From VFJJ01 sp031362415 (GTDB lineage Bacteria > Actinomycetota > Acidimicrobiia > IMCC26256 > VFJJ01): 64,000 nt of DNA. How positions within the stretch are numbered: the first letter of the stretch is position 1; each line of letters begins with the position of its first letter. The stretch covers positions 62,001 to 126,000 of the forward strand of contig JANLSK010000006.1 of NCBI GenBank assembly GCA_031362415.1, read 5' to 3'. The notes under the pieces are model-generated. The model was given only the letters and a program-made list of their open reading frames with translations, searched no databases and was not told the DNA's origin. Below are positions 1-8,380 of the stretch, piece after piece. Both the position numbers and the translations under genes were made by a program.

Positions 1-1902
1 GCGGGCCTTGCGACGGGACGGCCGCAGCTCGCCGACGTGTCGATGGCCGAGACCGTCGGCATCGCGTCGATGGGCTCGACGGGCCGGTACTTTCGCGACG
101 GCGTCCGCGGGCAACGTCAGGGGGCGGTCACCGGGCGAACTCGCGAGATCTGGCCCACCAAAGGCGGCGGTTTCGTGAGCTTCGGCCTCCGGGGCGGCAA
201 GGCGCGCGTCCCCACCCTGGAGCTGATCACCAAGCTGGTGTACGAGGACGGCATCGAGAGCTCCGTGCTCGACCGCAACTGGGAGACCTACTCGCCCACA
301 ACCGCAAGCGCCGACGAGCTGCGGGCCATGGAGACCGCGATCGGCGAGTACTTCTCGCGCCACACGATGGGCGAGCTGTTCGACATCGCCTGCAAGACCA
401 ACCTGATGCTGGCGCCCACGGCCACGAACCTGGTGATCCTCGAGTCGAAGCAGCTCGCCGCTCGGGAGTACTTCGGGCCGGTCGGCGACATCGGGGCGTT
501 CCCCCGGGCGTTCACCATCGTGCGCTCTGTCGACGGTCGAGCTGCTCCGGCCCGTCCGAGTGCCGCAGCGCCCCTCCTCGGCGCAGGCCCGTCGCCTCCC
601 TGGACCTCGCACGGACCTGAGCGCCGCGAGCCGCCCGCAGGCGCTCCCGGACGCCCGGCGTGGGAGGGCACCCGCATCCTCGAGTTCGGCTCGGGAGCGG
701 CCGGGCCCATCGCCACCCGCTTCTTCGCCGAGCACGGGGCCACCGTGGTGCGAGTGGAGTCGCGTACGCGCCCCGACTTCCTCCGCGTGTACGCCCTCGG
801 GCCCCAGAATCCCCACGGCCTCGAGGGGGCCGACATGTTCGACGCGCTCAACGTGGGTAAGCGCACGATCTCGCTCGACCTCAAGAAGCCCGAGGCCAAG
901 GAGGTCGCCGTGCGGCTCTTCCAATGGGCCGACGGGGTGTGTGAAAACTTCGCTCCCAAGGCCATGCGCAATTTCGGGCTCGACTACGACTCGATGGCCG
1001 CGCTCAAGCCCGACCTGGTGATGATCTCGGCCTGTCTCAACGGCAACACCGGTCCGTACCGCGACTATCCCGGCTTCGGCGGTCAAGGCTCGGCGCTGAG
1101 CGGTTTCAACTGGCTCACCGGCTGGCCCGACAAGGAACCGGCGGGCCCCTTCGGAACCATCACCGACTCGTTGGCTCCCCGCTTCGTGGCCGCCGGTCTC
1201 GCCGCGGGCCTGCTGTATCACCGCCGGACGGGCCGCGGGTGTTATCTCGATCTGGCCCAGGTGGAGGCCGGTATCTATACCCTCTCGACCGCTATCCTCG
1301 ATGGCGCGGTGAACGCCAACGTGGTCACCCGAAACGGGAATCGCCACGACGCGGCCGTCCCCCACGGAGCGTTCCGATGCGCTGATGCACCTGGCGATAC
1401 CACCCGTCCAGAGGGTGCCGGAACTGTCGGCGATCGTTGGATCGCCATCGCCTGCTGGGACGACGAGCAGTGGGCCCGTCTGGCGAACGAGATCGGCGGT
1501 GCGGCGCTCAACGCGGGCCTGTCCGACCTCTCTGGTCGCCGGGCCCGCATCGGCGAGGTGGAGGCACTGGTGAACTCCTTCACAAGCTCCAAGCAGGCCA
1601 TGGAGATCGCGGAACGCTTGCAATCACTGGGGATCGAGGCGGTCCCGGTCAACGACTTCCACGACTGCTTCATCGATCCCCAGCTCACCCACCGTCAGCA
1701 CCTCGTGGCCTTGACCCACCCGTTTCTCGGGGAGGGTCGCTACGAGCGCAACGGCTTCCGGCTGTCCGACGCCGACGCGGTCGCCGAGGGTTACTGGCGG
1801 GCCGGGCCGACGCTCGGACAAGACAACGAGTGGATGCTCGACCAACTCGGTTACACCCCCGCCGAGATCGCCCACCTCGCCGACGTCGGCGCCCTGGCGT
1901 GA
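1..1902 (+). CDS. CaiB/BaiF family CoA-transferase, two-domain form (5' partial)
   Basis: The reading frame is open from base 1, so the start lies outside the window. Family III CoA-transferases move CoA between carboxylic acids. Here the C-terminal half (from about base 660) is a complete N-lobe of the family, opening with the ILEFGSGAAGPIATRFFAEH segment followed by VVRVE and the 'GKRTISLDLK' stretch; the part before it is the tail of a first CaiB-like domain, so this is the tandem-domain version. A low-complexity Ala/Pro linker (about 540-655) joins the two. In the usual catalytic Asp position ('SxxDA') I read DLAQVEAGI, i.e. Glu, as in many family members of the 'SQLEA' type. Substrate unknown; the many acyl-CoA genes nearby suggest fatty or aromatic acid catabolism. 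Confidence 0.9.
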   Translation, partial: AGLATGRPQLADVSMAETVGIASMGSTGRYFRDGVRGQRQGAVTGRTREIWPTKGGGFVSFGLRGGKARVPTLELITKLVYEDGIESSVLDRNWETYSPTTASADELRAMETAIGEYFSRHTMGELFDIACKTNLMLAPTATNLVILESKQLAAREYFGPVGDIGAFPRAFTIVRSVDGRAAPARPSAAAPLLGAGPSPPWTSHGPERREPPAGAPGRPAWEGTRILEFGSGAAGPIATRFFAEHGATVVRVESRTRPDFLRVYALGPQNPHGLEGADMFDALNVGKRTISLDLKKPEAKEVAVRLFQWADGVCENFAPKAMRNFGLDYDSMAALKPDLVMISACLNGNTGPYRDYPGFGGQGSALSGFNWLTGWPDKEPAGPFGTITDSLAPRFVAAGLAAGLLYHRRTGRGCYLDLAQVEAGIYTLSTAILDGAVNANVVTRNGNRHDAAVPHGAFRCADAPGDTTRPEGAGTVGDRWIAIACWDDEQWARLANEIGGAALNAGLSDLSGRRARIGEVEALVNSFTSSKQAMEIAERLQSLGIEAVPVNDFHDCFIDPQLTHRQHLVALTHPFLGEGRYERNGFRLSDADAVAEGYWRAGPTLGQDNEWMLDQLGYTPAEIAHLADVGALA

Positions 1903-1956
1903 TCGGCGCTTGGGAGTGACGGCGTAACGACGCATCGGCGTGACGGGTCACGGGCA

Positions 1957-3651
1957 TCACCGCACGGTCACGTCGTCGAAGCGGGTGCGGGACGGGGTGG
2001 CGAGCGCGTTGTCGTCGTGGTTCACCAAACGCAGCGTCACCCGATGCCCGGCATGGGGGCGGAGGTCGAAGGTGACCTGGCTCCACGTCGTGGTGTTGGC
2101 ACACCGGCGGCGCAACACGGTGGCCGTGGATCCTGCCGTGTGATCGACCAGCGTCACCGTTGCCCAGTCGCTCGAAACCGTACCCAGGCACGTCGGCCGG
2201 AACCACAAGCCGAGCGAAGCAGCTCCTGTGGGCACCACGAACGCCTGGCTCAGGGTCGAATCGCCAGCCGTTGGACTCGCGGCCCCCAGAAATCCAGCCC
2301 AGGCTCCGGTCTGTGCGCCCGATCGCTGACCCACGGTTCCGCTGGCCGCCCAGCCCACCGTCGCGCCGAGCTCGAACCCTCCGTTCACCACCGGATCGAC
2401 GACGGCCCGCGGTGAACCCACGGTCGTGGTGGTCACGGACGGAGGCCTGGTCGTCGTGGTCACGGACACGCCGGTGGTCGTGGTCGTCGGAGGCTTGGTC
2501 GACGTCGTCGTCGTCGGAACCGTCGTTGCAGGAGCGGTCGATGTCGTCGTCGACGACGGAACCGTCGGAGGAGGAGGAGGAGGAGGAGGAGGAGGAGGAG
2601 GAGGCGACGTGTTCCCGAACGCCGATTGGAACGCCGGACGGCTCAGCGGCACCCGTTGGAGACGGCCGGCGTGCGAGTCGGGATCGCTCACGCCCCAGCC
2701 CGGCTGCTCCCAGAACGCGTGGTAGGCGATGTTCCATGCCGGGTCAGCGATGATCGCCTGCATCCGCTGGATGAATCGGGGATTGTCACCCCCACCCCAC
2801 GACACGCCGGCGCCCGCGTCGATCCACAGTTGCAGGCCCCACTCGGGGATGCTCAAGGGCTTGCCGTGGGCTCGGGCGAAGTCGCGATAGAAGACCATGC
2901 CCCTGGGGTTGTTGAGCACCCAGTCCCATGAGGCGTCCTGCTGGGCCGGGGTCGGGGGAGGGTCGATGCCGGGGCGCCATCCGGCGTAGGCGCCGCCGTC
3001 GTAGACGTCGATGGCCACCCTGTCGACATAGGCGTCGCCCGGCCAGGCATCCTCGGGGCGGGGCAGGGTGAACGTGCCGATCGTGGGGTTCCAGTCGAAC
3101 GTGAATCGCTGCCCAGGCACCGACCGCATGACCGTCACCCACCGCCGCCACGAGGCGATGAAGTCGGTGACCTCCGACTGGTCGACCCCGTAGTGGAACC
3201 AATTGCCGTTGAACTCGTGGGCGCCCCGCAAGATGGCGTTTTCCTGGCCGGTGGCCACGAGGCGCTGACCCAGCTCGAGCCAATGAGCGTCATACGTCCC
3301 TTGGGCGCCAGCCTTCCACGTCCCGCCAACCGGGAACACGCCGGTGCCGCCGAGAACCATTCGGTACGGGAGCGGCTGCCAGGCGTTCGACATCCATGCG
3401 GGCCACTTCTGGTTGGCCCAGGTGTCGACGTCCTGGAAGTCGAGTGCATAGTCGACACGCCGCCCGAGGAAGGCCTCGTAGGAGCCCAGCTGCGCTACGC
3501 CCCATGGCCCCGGGCCCCGGTAGACCCCGATGGCTGCGGGCGGTGGTGCTGCGGCCGCGGCCGTTCCCGCGACGTGGTCGATCGACAGCGAGGCGAGAGC
3601 GAACAGGCCGGTCGCGACGAGCGCGCCGATCCGACGAAATGGAGTACCCAT
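1957..3651 (-). CDS. Secreted GH26-like glycoside hydrolase with C-terminal binding module
   Basis: Extracellular polysaccharide hydrolase by family. I choose ATG at 3651 (MGTPFRRIG), which has GAGG about 9 bases upstream, over the longer frame from 3684. A signal peptide (residues 1-35, Ala-rich end) is followed by a GH26-type (beta/alpha)8 domain: the acid/base candidate is Glu146 in AHEFNGNW and the nucleophile candidate is Glu270 in SIPEWGL, both matching the GH26 'HExNGxW' and 'EWG/EFG' signatures. Then come 13 consecutive prolines, a Thr/Val-rich linker of about 60 residues, and a C-terminal domain beginning NGGFELG with a beta-sandwich carbohydrate-binding look. GH26 enzymes include beta-mannanases; the exact glycan is not readable. 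Monocistronic, convergent with the CoA-transferase. Confidence 0.85.
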   Translation of the reverse strand: MGTPFRRIGALVATGLFALASLSIDHVAGTAAAAAPPPAAIGVYRGPGPWGVAQLGSYEAFLGRRVDYALDFQDVDTWANQKWPAWMSNAWQPLPYRMVLGGTGVFPVGGTWKAGAQGTYDAHWLELGQRLVATGQENAILRGAHEFNGNWFHYGVDQSEVTDFIASWRRWVTVMRSVPGQRFTFDWNPTIGTFTLPRPEDAWPGDAYVDRVAIDVYDGGAYAGWRPGIDPPPTPAQQDASWDWVLNNPRGMVFYRDFARAHGKPLSIPEWGLQLWIDAGAGVSWGGGDNPRFIQRMQAIIADPAWNIAYHAFWEQPGWGVSDPDSHAGRLQRVPLSRPAFQSAFGNTSPPPPPPPPPPPPPTVPSSTTTSTAPATTVPTTTTSTKPPTTTTTGVSVTTTTRPPSVTTTTVGSPRAVVDPVVNGGFELGATVGWAASGTVGQRSGAQTGAWAGFLGAASPTAGDSTLSQAFVVPTGAASLGLWFRPTCLGTVSSDWATVTLVDHTAGSTATVLRRRCANTTTWSQVTFDLRPHAGHRVTLRLVNHDDNALATPSRTRFDDVTVR

Positions 3652-3770
3652 GCAACCGTCCTCGGTGAGCGCACCATGGCGCATCCCGAGCCCTGCCCCA
3701 CCACAGTCAACGGCATTCCGGGGTGGTGAACTTGAACGGCGTGTAGGTCGATCGGCCTACGCCAGGCCGA

Positions 3771-4862
3771 CTACGCCTCGGCGTCCCACAAGCGCTGGCA
3801 GCGATTCGCGGCCTCGATCACCAGCCCGGCGTCGACGACGGTGCGGGTCTCCCACACGGCTTGGGCCGCCCACTCGCACACGAAGACGAGATCGCCCGCC
3901 GGCGGCAGGGGCCAGATCCAGAAGGCCGCGTCGTAGCGACGGTGACCGCCCCCGCCTCCCCGCACGGCGATCACCCGGTCGGCCGGTGGCGCGCTCGAAA
4001 GCACAAGGGGCGCCAAGTCGGTCGACGACACCGACGTGCCGTCGGCGAACTCGATACGCAGACGGAACCGATCGGGCGGACCTGCGGGGGCATCGCCCGG
4101 CCGCACCGGTTGGGGCAGGAACGAGCGGCCGATGGTCCCGTCGTCGGGCAGTCGCAGATGCAGCGCCAGACCCACCACGAATCCCGTGGGATAGGCCGAG
4201 AGCCCCCGGACCACCAGGGCCACGTCGGGGGTGGCGATGAGCGCGTCGTCGAAGGGGACGATCCGCCCGCCCCAGTCGTCGGGCGGACCCAGCCACTCGG
4301 GGATCGACGGCACCTGCCGGCGCGGTGTCGAGCCCCACCCCGGCGCCGAGCGCCCGGCTCGTCCGCTGGGCGAGCTGACGTCGGCACCGGACTCGGTGTC
4401 GGTATCGGATCCGGGGCGGCCACCGGCCGGATGCCCGGCAGCTCGCGTCACGAGCGCGCCGGCGTCGACGCCGAGTCCCCGGGCCAGGGCCTCGACCGCT
4501 CCCGATGCCGGATCGAACAGGAGACCCACGAGCAGGTGCCGCGGCTGGATCTCGTCGCCGCCTCCCCGCATCGAGACCCGGAGGGCCTCCCCCAGAGCGG
4601 CCTTGGCTCGATCGGTGAACAGCCGCGCGCCCTCGGGGACCGGGGCGGCGGGCTGAGCTCGCTCGGAGACCTGTCGGCGGACGGCCATCCGGGCCCGTTC
4701 CAGGGTCACCGCCGACTGTTTGAAGAGGCCCGCGAGCGAGCCCTCCTTGATGACGCCCAACAGGAGGTGCTCGGTGCCGAGACGTTCGTGTCCCAACGTC
4801 GAGGCCTCCTCCTGGGCCAGGACGATGGCTCGACGGGCTTCCTCGGTGAAGCGCTCGAACAT
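3771..4862 (-). CDS. Orphan Clp-N domain protein without AAA+ module
   Basis: Starts MFERFTEEARRAIVLAQEEA, the classical beginning of ClpC, and carries two Clp-N repeats (about residues 1-70 and 80-150). No Walker A/B motif follows; residues 160-360 form a different, Trp/Pro-containing domain of unknown function. In ClpC these repeats bind adaptor proteins or substrates, so a non-ATPase adaptor or decoy role is possible. ATG 4862 is preferred because it matches ClpC N-termini and has GGTGAG just upstream; GTG 4871, overlapping the pepN stop, is an alternative. It follows pepN by only 5 bases, so the two are probably one operon linking chaperone-type substrate recognition with peptide degradation. 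Confidence 0.8.
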   Translation of the reverse strand: MFERFTEEARRAIVLAQEEASTLGHERLGTEHLLLGVIKEGSLAGLFKQSAVTLERARMAVRRQVSERAQPAAPVPEGARLFTDRAKAALGEALRVSMRGGGDEIQPRHLLVGLLFDPASGAVEALARGLGVDAGALVTRAAGHPAGGRPGSDTDTESGADVSSPSGRAGRSAPGWGSTPRRQVPSIPEWLGPPDDWGGRIVPFDDALIATPDVALVVRGLSAYPTGFVVGLALHLRLPDDGTIGRSFLPQPVRPGDAPAGPPDRFRLRIEFADGTSVSSTDLAPLVLSSAPPADRVIAVRGGGGGHRRYDAAFWIWPLPPAGDLVFVCEWAAQAVWETRTVVDAGLVIEAANRCQRLWDAEA

Positions 4863-4867
4863 GGCAC

Positions 4868-7534
4868 TCACCGACTCTCGGCCAGCAGATAGGCACGCAG
4901 ACGGGCCTGCTCCCGGGCCTTGAGCGTGATCCCGACGGCTTGGCGGTCGAGGGCCTGCTCGACGGTCTTCATGGCGGCGGGCAAGGGGTGCTCGGTGACC
5001 AGCGAGCGGAGCTGGTCAGCCACGTGGGCGTCGGCGACGATGCGGAGGGCGCCGATCACGTTGCGGGCCACCAGCGCGGGAGCGAACCGCTCGATGATTG
5101 CCGGCCATCGTTCGCGTACGACATCCCAGGCGACACGCCCCTGGGTGCGGTTCGCCAGCGCCCGACCGATGAGGAAAGGGCCCGACTGGGCCCGCACCTC
5201 GCCGCTGAACGCCAGATCGAGCGCCCGCCGAACCAGCGCGGGATGGTCGAAGTCGCCCAGGGCGTAGAGATAACGCTGCTCGTCCTGCGGCGTGGCCGCG
5301 CTCCGATACCGATCGAGATGGGCGGCGAACTCGCTCTCGCCACCGCCGGCCGCAACGACATCGACGCAAGCGGCCACCACGTCGGGATCGACCGTGGCCG
5401 GCTCGGCCAGCGACCGGGCGTGCCACTCCGCAGCCGCGAGACGGACATCGGGGTCGGCTCCGAATCCGCCCATCGCTCCGATCACCAAACGCCGCAAGGT
5501 TCTTCGGGTTTCGGGCTCGGACGGGCCGGTTTCCCAGCCAAGCGTTGCCAGATGGGGCGCGGCGATGCGCCGCAGGAAGGCACGCAGGGCGGCGAGGGCC
5601 TCATCGTCGACCAACCTGCTGATCTGTCCGAGCCCGGCCAGGATCGCCCGCCATACGACGGGATCGTCGTCGGACGCCATCGCCTCCACCAGGCCGAGAT
5701 ACTCCGACGCGGCGATCGAACCGGCGACCACAGCGGCGAACGTGTCGTCGAGCAGGGTGTACCGCTCGACGGTGCTGAGCGCGGTGCGGGCGTTCGTGGC
5801 CAGGCACTCGCGCAGATCGGCCGAGTACGTGACCCGGTAGAAGCCGTGTGAACCGGCGTTCACCACGAGCCAGGACGGCTGCCCGTCGAGGTCGACAACG
5901 GCCTCGGGACCCTCGAGCACCACCCGGTGCTCGCGCGTCGAGCCGTCGGCCGATCCGCTGCGCACGATGACCGGCACCGCCCAGCGGTCTCCCGGACCCG
6001 CCGGACTCCCGCCCGCCTCAGCGCCCTCAGCGCCGCCGCCCCCGACGCCCCCGACACCGCCGACATCTCGGACGTAGAGGAATCGACGTTGTGACAGCCG
6101 GAGCGTGCGCCCGTCAGCGCTGCGCTCGGCGGCCACCTCGGGGAAGCCGGGGCGGTAGATCCACCCGTCCATGATGCGACGCGCCTGCACACCCGAGGCC
6201 GTCTCGAGGGCGTCCCAGAGGTCGACCGTCTCGGTGTTGGCATACCGATGGCGCTGCATGTAGAGCCGTATCCCCTCCCGGAACACATCGGGCGTGAGGT
6301 ACTGCTCGAGCATGCGAACCAGTGCCCCGCCCTTTTGGTAGGTGAGCACGTCGAACATCCCCTCGGCGTCTTCAGGGGTGATGACCGGATACTCGACGGG
6401 ACGGCTGCTCTCGAGGGCGTCGATGTCGAACGCAGCGCTGCGTTCCAGCGAGAACTCGTCCCATCGGTGCCAGTCGGGTCGGAAGGCGGCATTGCCCTGG
6501 ATCTCCATGAACGTGGCAAAGGCCTCGTTGAGCCAAATCCCGTTCCACCAACCCATGGTGACGAGATCACCGAACCACATGTGCGCGATCTCGTGACAGA
6601 TCACGTCGCAGACCCGACTGAGCTCCTGGGTCGACACCGTGGCCTCGTCGACGAGGAGGAGCACCTCACGGAAGGTGACGGCGCCCAGGTTCTCCATGGC
6701 CCCGAAGGCGAAGTCGGGGACGGCAATCAGGTCGAGTTTGTCGCCCGGGTACGGGATGGCGAAGTATTCGGTGTACCAGCGCAGCGCGTGACGGGCCACG
6801 TCGATCGCGAAGCCGGTGAGATGGCCCTTGCCCGGGATGTGCACGATGCGCACGGCGACACCGTCGACGTCGACGGGACTGGTGGCTTCGAGCTCACCCA
6901 CGACGAAACAGACGAGGTAGCTCGACATGGGAATGGTGTCGGCGAAGCGCAATCGTCGTCGCCCGTCGGCGGTGCGGCTCTCTTCGACGATCCCCCCGTT
7001 GGCGACGGCGTCGAGCCCCTTGGCGATCACCAGCGTGACCGCGAACACGGCTTTGCGATCGGGCTCATCCCAGCAGGGAAAGGCCCGGCGGGCGTGGGGC
7101 GCCTCGAACTGGGTGACGGCCACGGTACGGGTCTGGCCCTGGTCGTCGGTGTAGGTGCTCCGGTAGAAGCCCCGCAGGTCGTCGCCGAGGACGCCGTCGA
7201 ACGCGAGATCGACCCGAGCCGGGCCGGGCTCCATCGGCGACGGCAGGTGCAGGATCAGTCGCTCGCCCTCGGCGTCGATCGTGACCTTTACCTCCACCGC
7301 GTGTCCCTCAGGGCGAACAACGATCGCGGTGCCGATCTGCAGCCCCGCCGAGTTCAGCTCGATCGTGGCGACCGTCTCGACGATGTCGAGGCTGATCGCC
7401 ACGTGGCCCGAGAACGTCCCCGCAACCAGGTCGGGCTCGAGGACGAGCTCGTAGCGACTTGGTCTTACATCGTAAGATAGCCGGTGCGACGCCTTGGGAT
7501 GCGAGTGCTCAGAGGTCTCGGGGGTGACGGTCAT
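4868..7534 (-). CDS. pepN: Aminopeptidase N (M1 family)
   Basis: Cytoplasmic zinc aminopeptidase removing N-terminal residues from peptides. The exopeptidase motif GAMEN is at about residues 278-282 and the zinc motif HEIAH at 314-318, with the third ligand Glu about 337 in WLNEAFATFME. The C-terminal ERAP1-like helical half is present, giving roughly 888 residues, normal for actinobacterial PepN. A Gly/Glu-rich low-complexity insert (GGVGGVGGGGAEGAEAGG) interrupts the protein near base 6030 and looks like a recent short-repeat expansion. ATG 7534 is chosen; GTG 7552 is also possible, neither having a strong ribosome site. Followed after 5 bases by the Clp-N gene. Confidence 0.96.
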   Translation of the reverse strand: MTVTPETSEHSHPKASHRLSYDVRPSRYELVLEPDLVAGTFSGHVAISLDIVETVATIELNSAGLQIGTAIVVRPEGHAVEVKVTIDAEGERLILHLPSPMEPGPARVDLAFDGVLGDDLRGFYRSTYTDDQGQTRTVAVTQFEAPHARRAFPCWDEPDRKAVFAVTLVIAKGLDAVANGGIVEESRTADGRRRLRFADTIPMSSYLVCFVVGELEATSPVDVDGVAVRIVHIPGKGHLTGFAIDVARHALRWYTEYFAIPYPGDKLDLIAVPDFAFGAMENLGAVTFREVLLLVDEATVSTQELSRVCDVICHEIAHMWFGDLVTMGWWNGIWLNEAFATFMEIQGNAAFRPDWHRWDEFSLERSAAFDIDALESSRPVEYPVITPEDAEGMFDVLTYQKGGALVRMLEQYLTPDVFREGIRLYMQRHRYANTETVDLWDALETASGVQARRIMDGWIYRPGFPEVAAERSADGRTLRLSQRRFLYVRDVGGVGGVGGGGAEGAEAGGSPAGPGDRWAVPVIVRSGSADGSTREHRVVLEGPEAVVDLDGQPSWLVVNAGSHGFYRVTYSADLRECLATNARTALSTVERYTLLDDTFAAVVAGSIAASEYLGLVEAMASDDDPVVWRAILAGLGQISRLVDDEALAALRAFLRRIAAPHLATLGWETGPSEPETRRTLRRLVIGAMGGFGADPDVRLAAAEWHARSLAEPATVDPDVVAACVDVVAAGGGESEFAAHLDRYRSAATPQDEQRYLYALGDFDHPALVRRALDLAFSGEVRAQSGPFLIGRALANRTQGRVAWDVVRERWPAIIERFAPALVARNVIGALRIVADAHVADQLRSLVTEHPLPAAMKTVEQALDRQAVGITLKAREQARLRAYLLAESR

Positions 7535-7592
7535 CCCCGCAGGTTGCCACACCCCTGCACCGACCGGGGCGGTTCAGCGCTGCGGACCCCGC

Positions 7593-8288
7593 TCAGCCCG
7601 CTCGCTGTCGGCGCTGTCGGCGCTGCGGGCGCTGGGGGCGCCGTTGCGGCTCGGGGAGGAGATTCACCTCGTAGGCGCACCGGGACCCGCCCGAGAGCAC
7701 GTGCTGCGTACGCTCGACGGTGCAGTCGCTTCCGAGCGCCACGCGGAACAGCTCGAGCTCGGCGCGGCACAGGCCGTCGCACGACTGGGCCACGGCGTAC
7801 ACCGGGCAATGGTGCTCGATCAGCGTGTAGGCACCGTCGGGATGGGCTTGGACCTCGGCGACGTACCCCTCGACCGAGCGCTGCGACGCCAAGGCCCGGA
7901 CCCGCTCACCCAGGTGACGGTGGGGATCGATCAGCTCCCGGTAGACGCTGAGCTGTTGGATCGCCCGGTGTGCAACGACCTGCTCGAGCGCATGCTCGCC
8001 GAGAGTCGAACGCACGGCATCGATCAGCTCCACTGCGAGGTCGGCGTGGCGGTCGGGGAACAGCTCACGGGCCAAGGCGGTGAGACGCCACACCGCCGCA
8101 GGCCGCCCCCGGCCGACCGGGGGCCGGGAGCCGGGCTCCACGAAACCCATGGTGGACAAGGCTGCGAGATGCTGGCGGATAGCGGCCTCGGTCATGCCCA
8201 GTGGACCGGCGAGCTCGGACGGCGTGACGCCATCGGAGCGCTTGAGCCGATCGACGATGACCCGCTTTGTGTCGGTGAGCTCGGCCAT
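7593..8288 (-). CDS. SufR-type iron-sulfur transcriptional regulator
   Basis: Winged-helix DNA-binding domain at residues 5-70 (ELAGPLGMTEAAIRQHLAAL) followed by a domain with Cys161, Cys174, Cys189 and Cys204. The spacing C-x12-C-x14-C-x14-C nearly equals the cysteine pattern described for cyanobacterial SufR (x12, x13, x14), which binds an Fe-S cluster and represses suf genes. Cys170 is an extra cysteine. Start ATG 8288 has AGGAGG 8 bases upstream. The C-terminus ends in a Arg/Pro/Gln repeat tail (RRPQRPQRRQRRQR). No suf operon is visible; instead the gene is divergent from a Rieske protein, its probable target. Confidence 0.85.
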   Translation of the reverse strand: MAELTDTKRVIVDRLKRSDGVTPSELAGPLGMTEAAIRQHLAALSTMGFVEPGSRPPVGRGRPAAVWRLTALARELFPDRHADLAVELIDAVRSTLGEHALEQVVAHRAIQQLSVYRELIDPHRHLGERVRALASQRSVEGYVAEVQAHPDGAYTLIEHHCPVYAVAQSCDGLCRAELELFRVALGSDCTVERTQHVLSGGSRCAYEVNLLPEPQRRPQRPQRRQRRQRAG

Positions 8289-8339
8289 GTTCTCGTACCT
8301 CCTGCGTCACGGAGCGCCGGATCGATGAGACGAGGGGTC

Positions 8340-8380
8340 TTGACACGGAGGTGCCGATGGCAGAATATCACAAGAATATG
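8340..8380 (+). promoter_or_regulatory. Candidate promoter/operator of the Rieske gene
   Basis: TTGACA at 8340-8345 and GAATAT at 8363-8368 with a 17-base spacer. If used, transcription would start near 8375, making ATG 8378 (in frame) a leaderless start. The AT-rich stretch also contains a direct repeat AGAATAT (8362-8368 and 8373-8379 roughly), unusual in this GC-rich DNA, and could be the binding site of the divergent SufR-like regulator. Against this reading, GGAGG at 8348-8352 precedes ATG 8357 and would serve that start from an upstream promoter. Confidence 0.4.
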
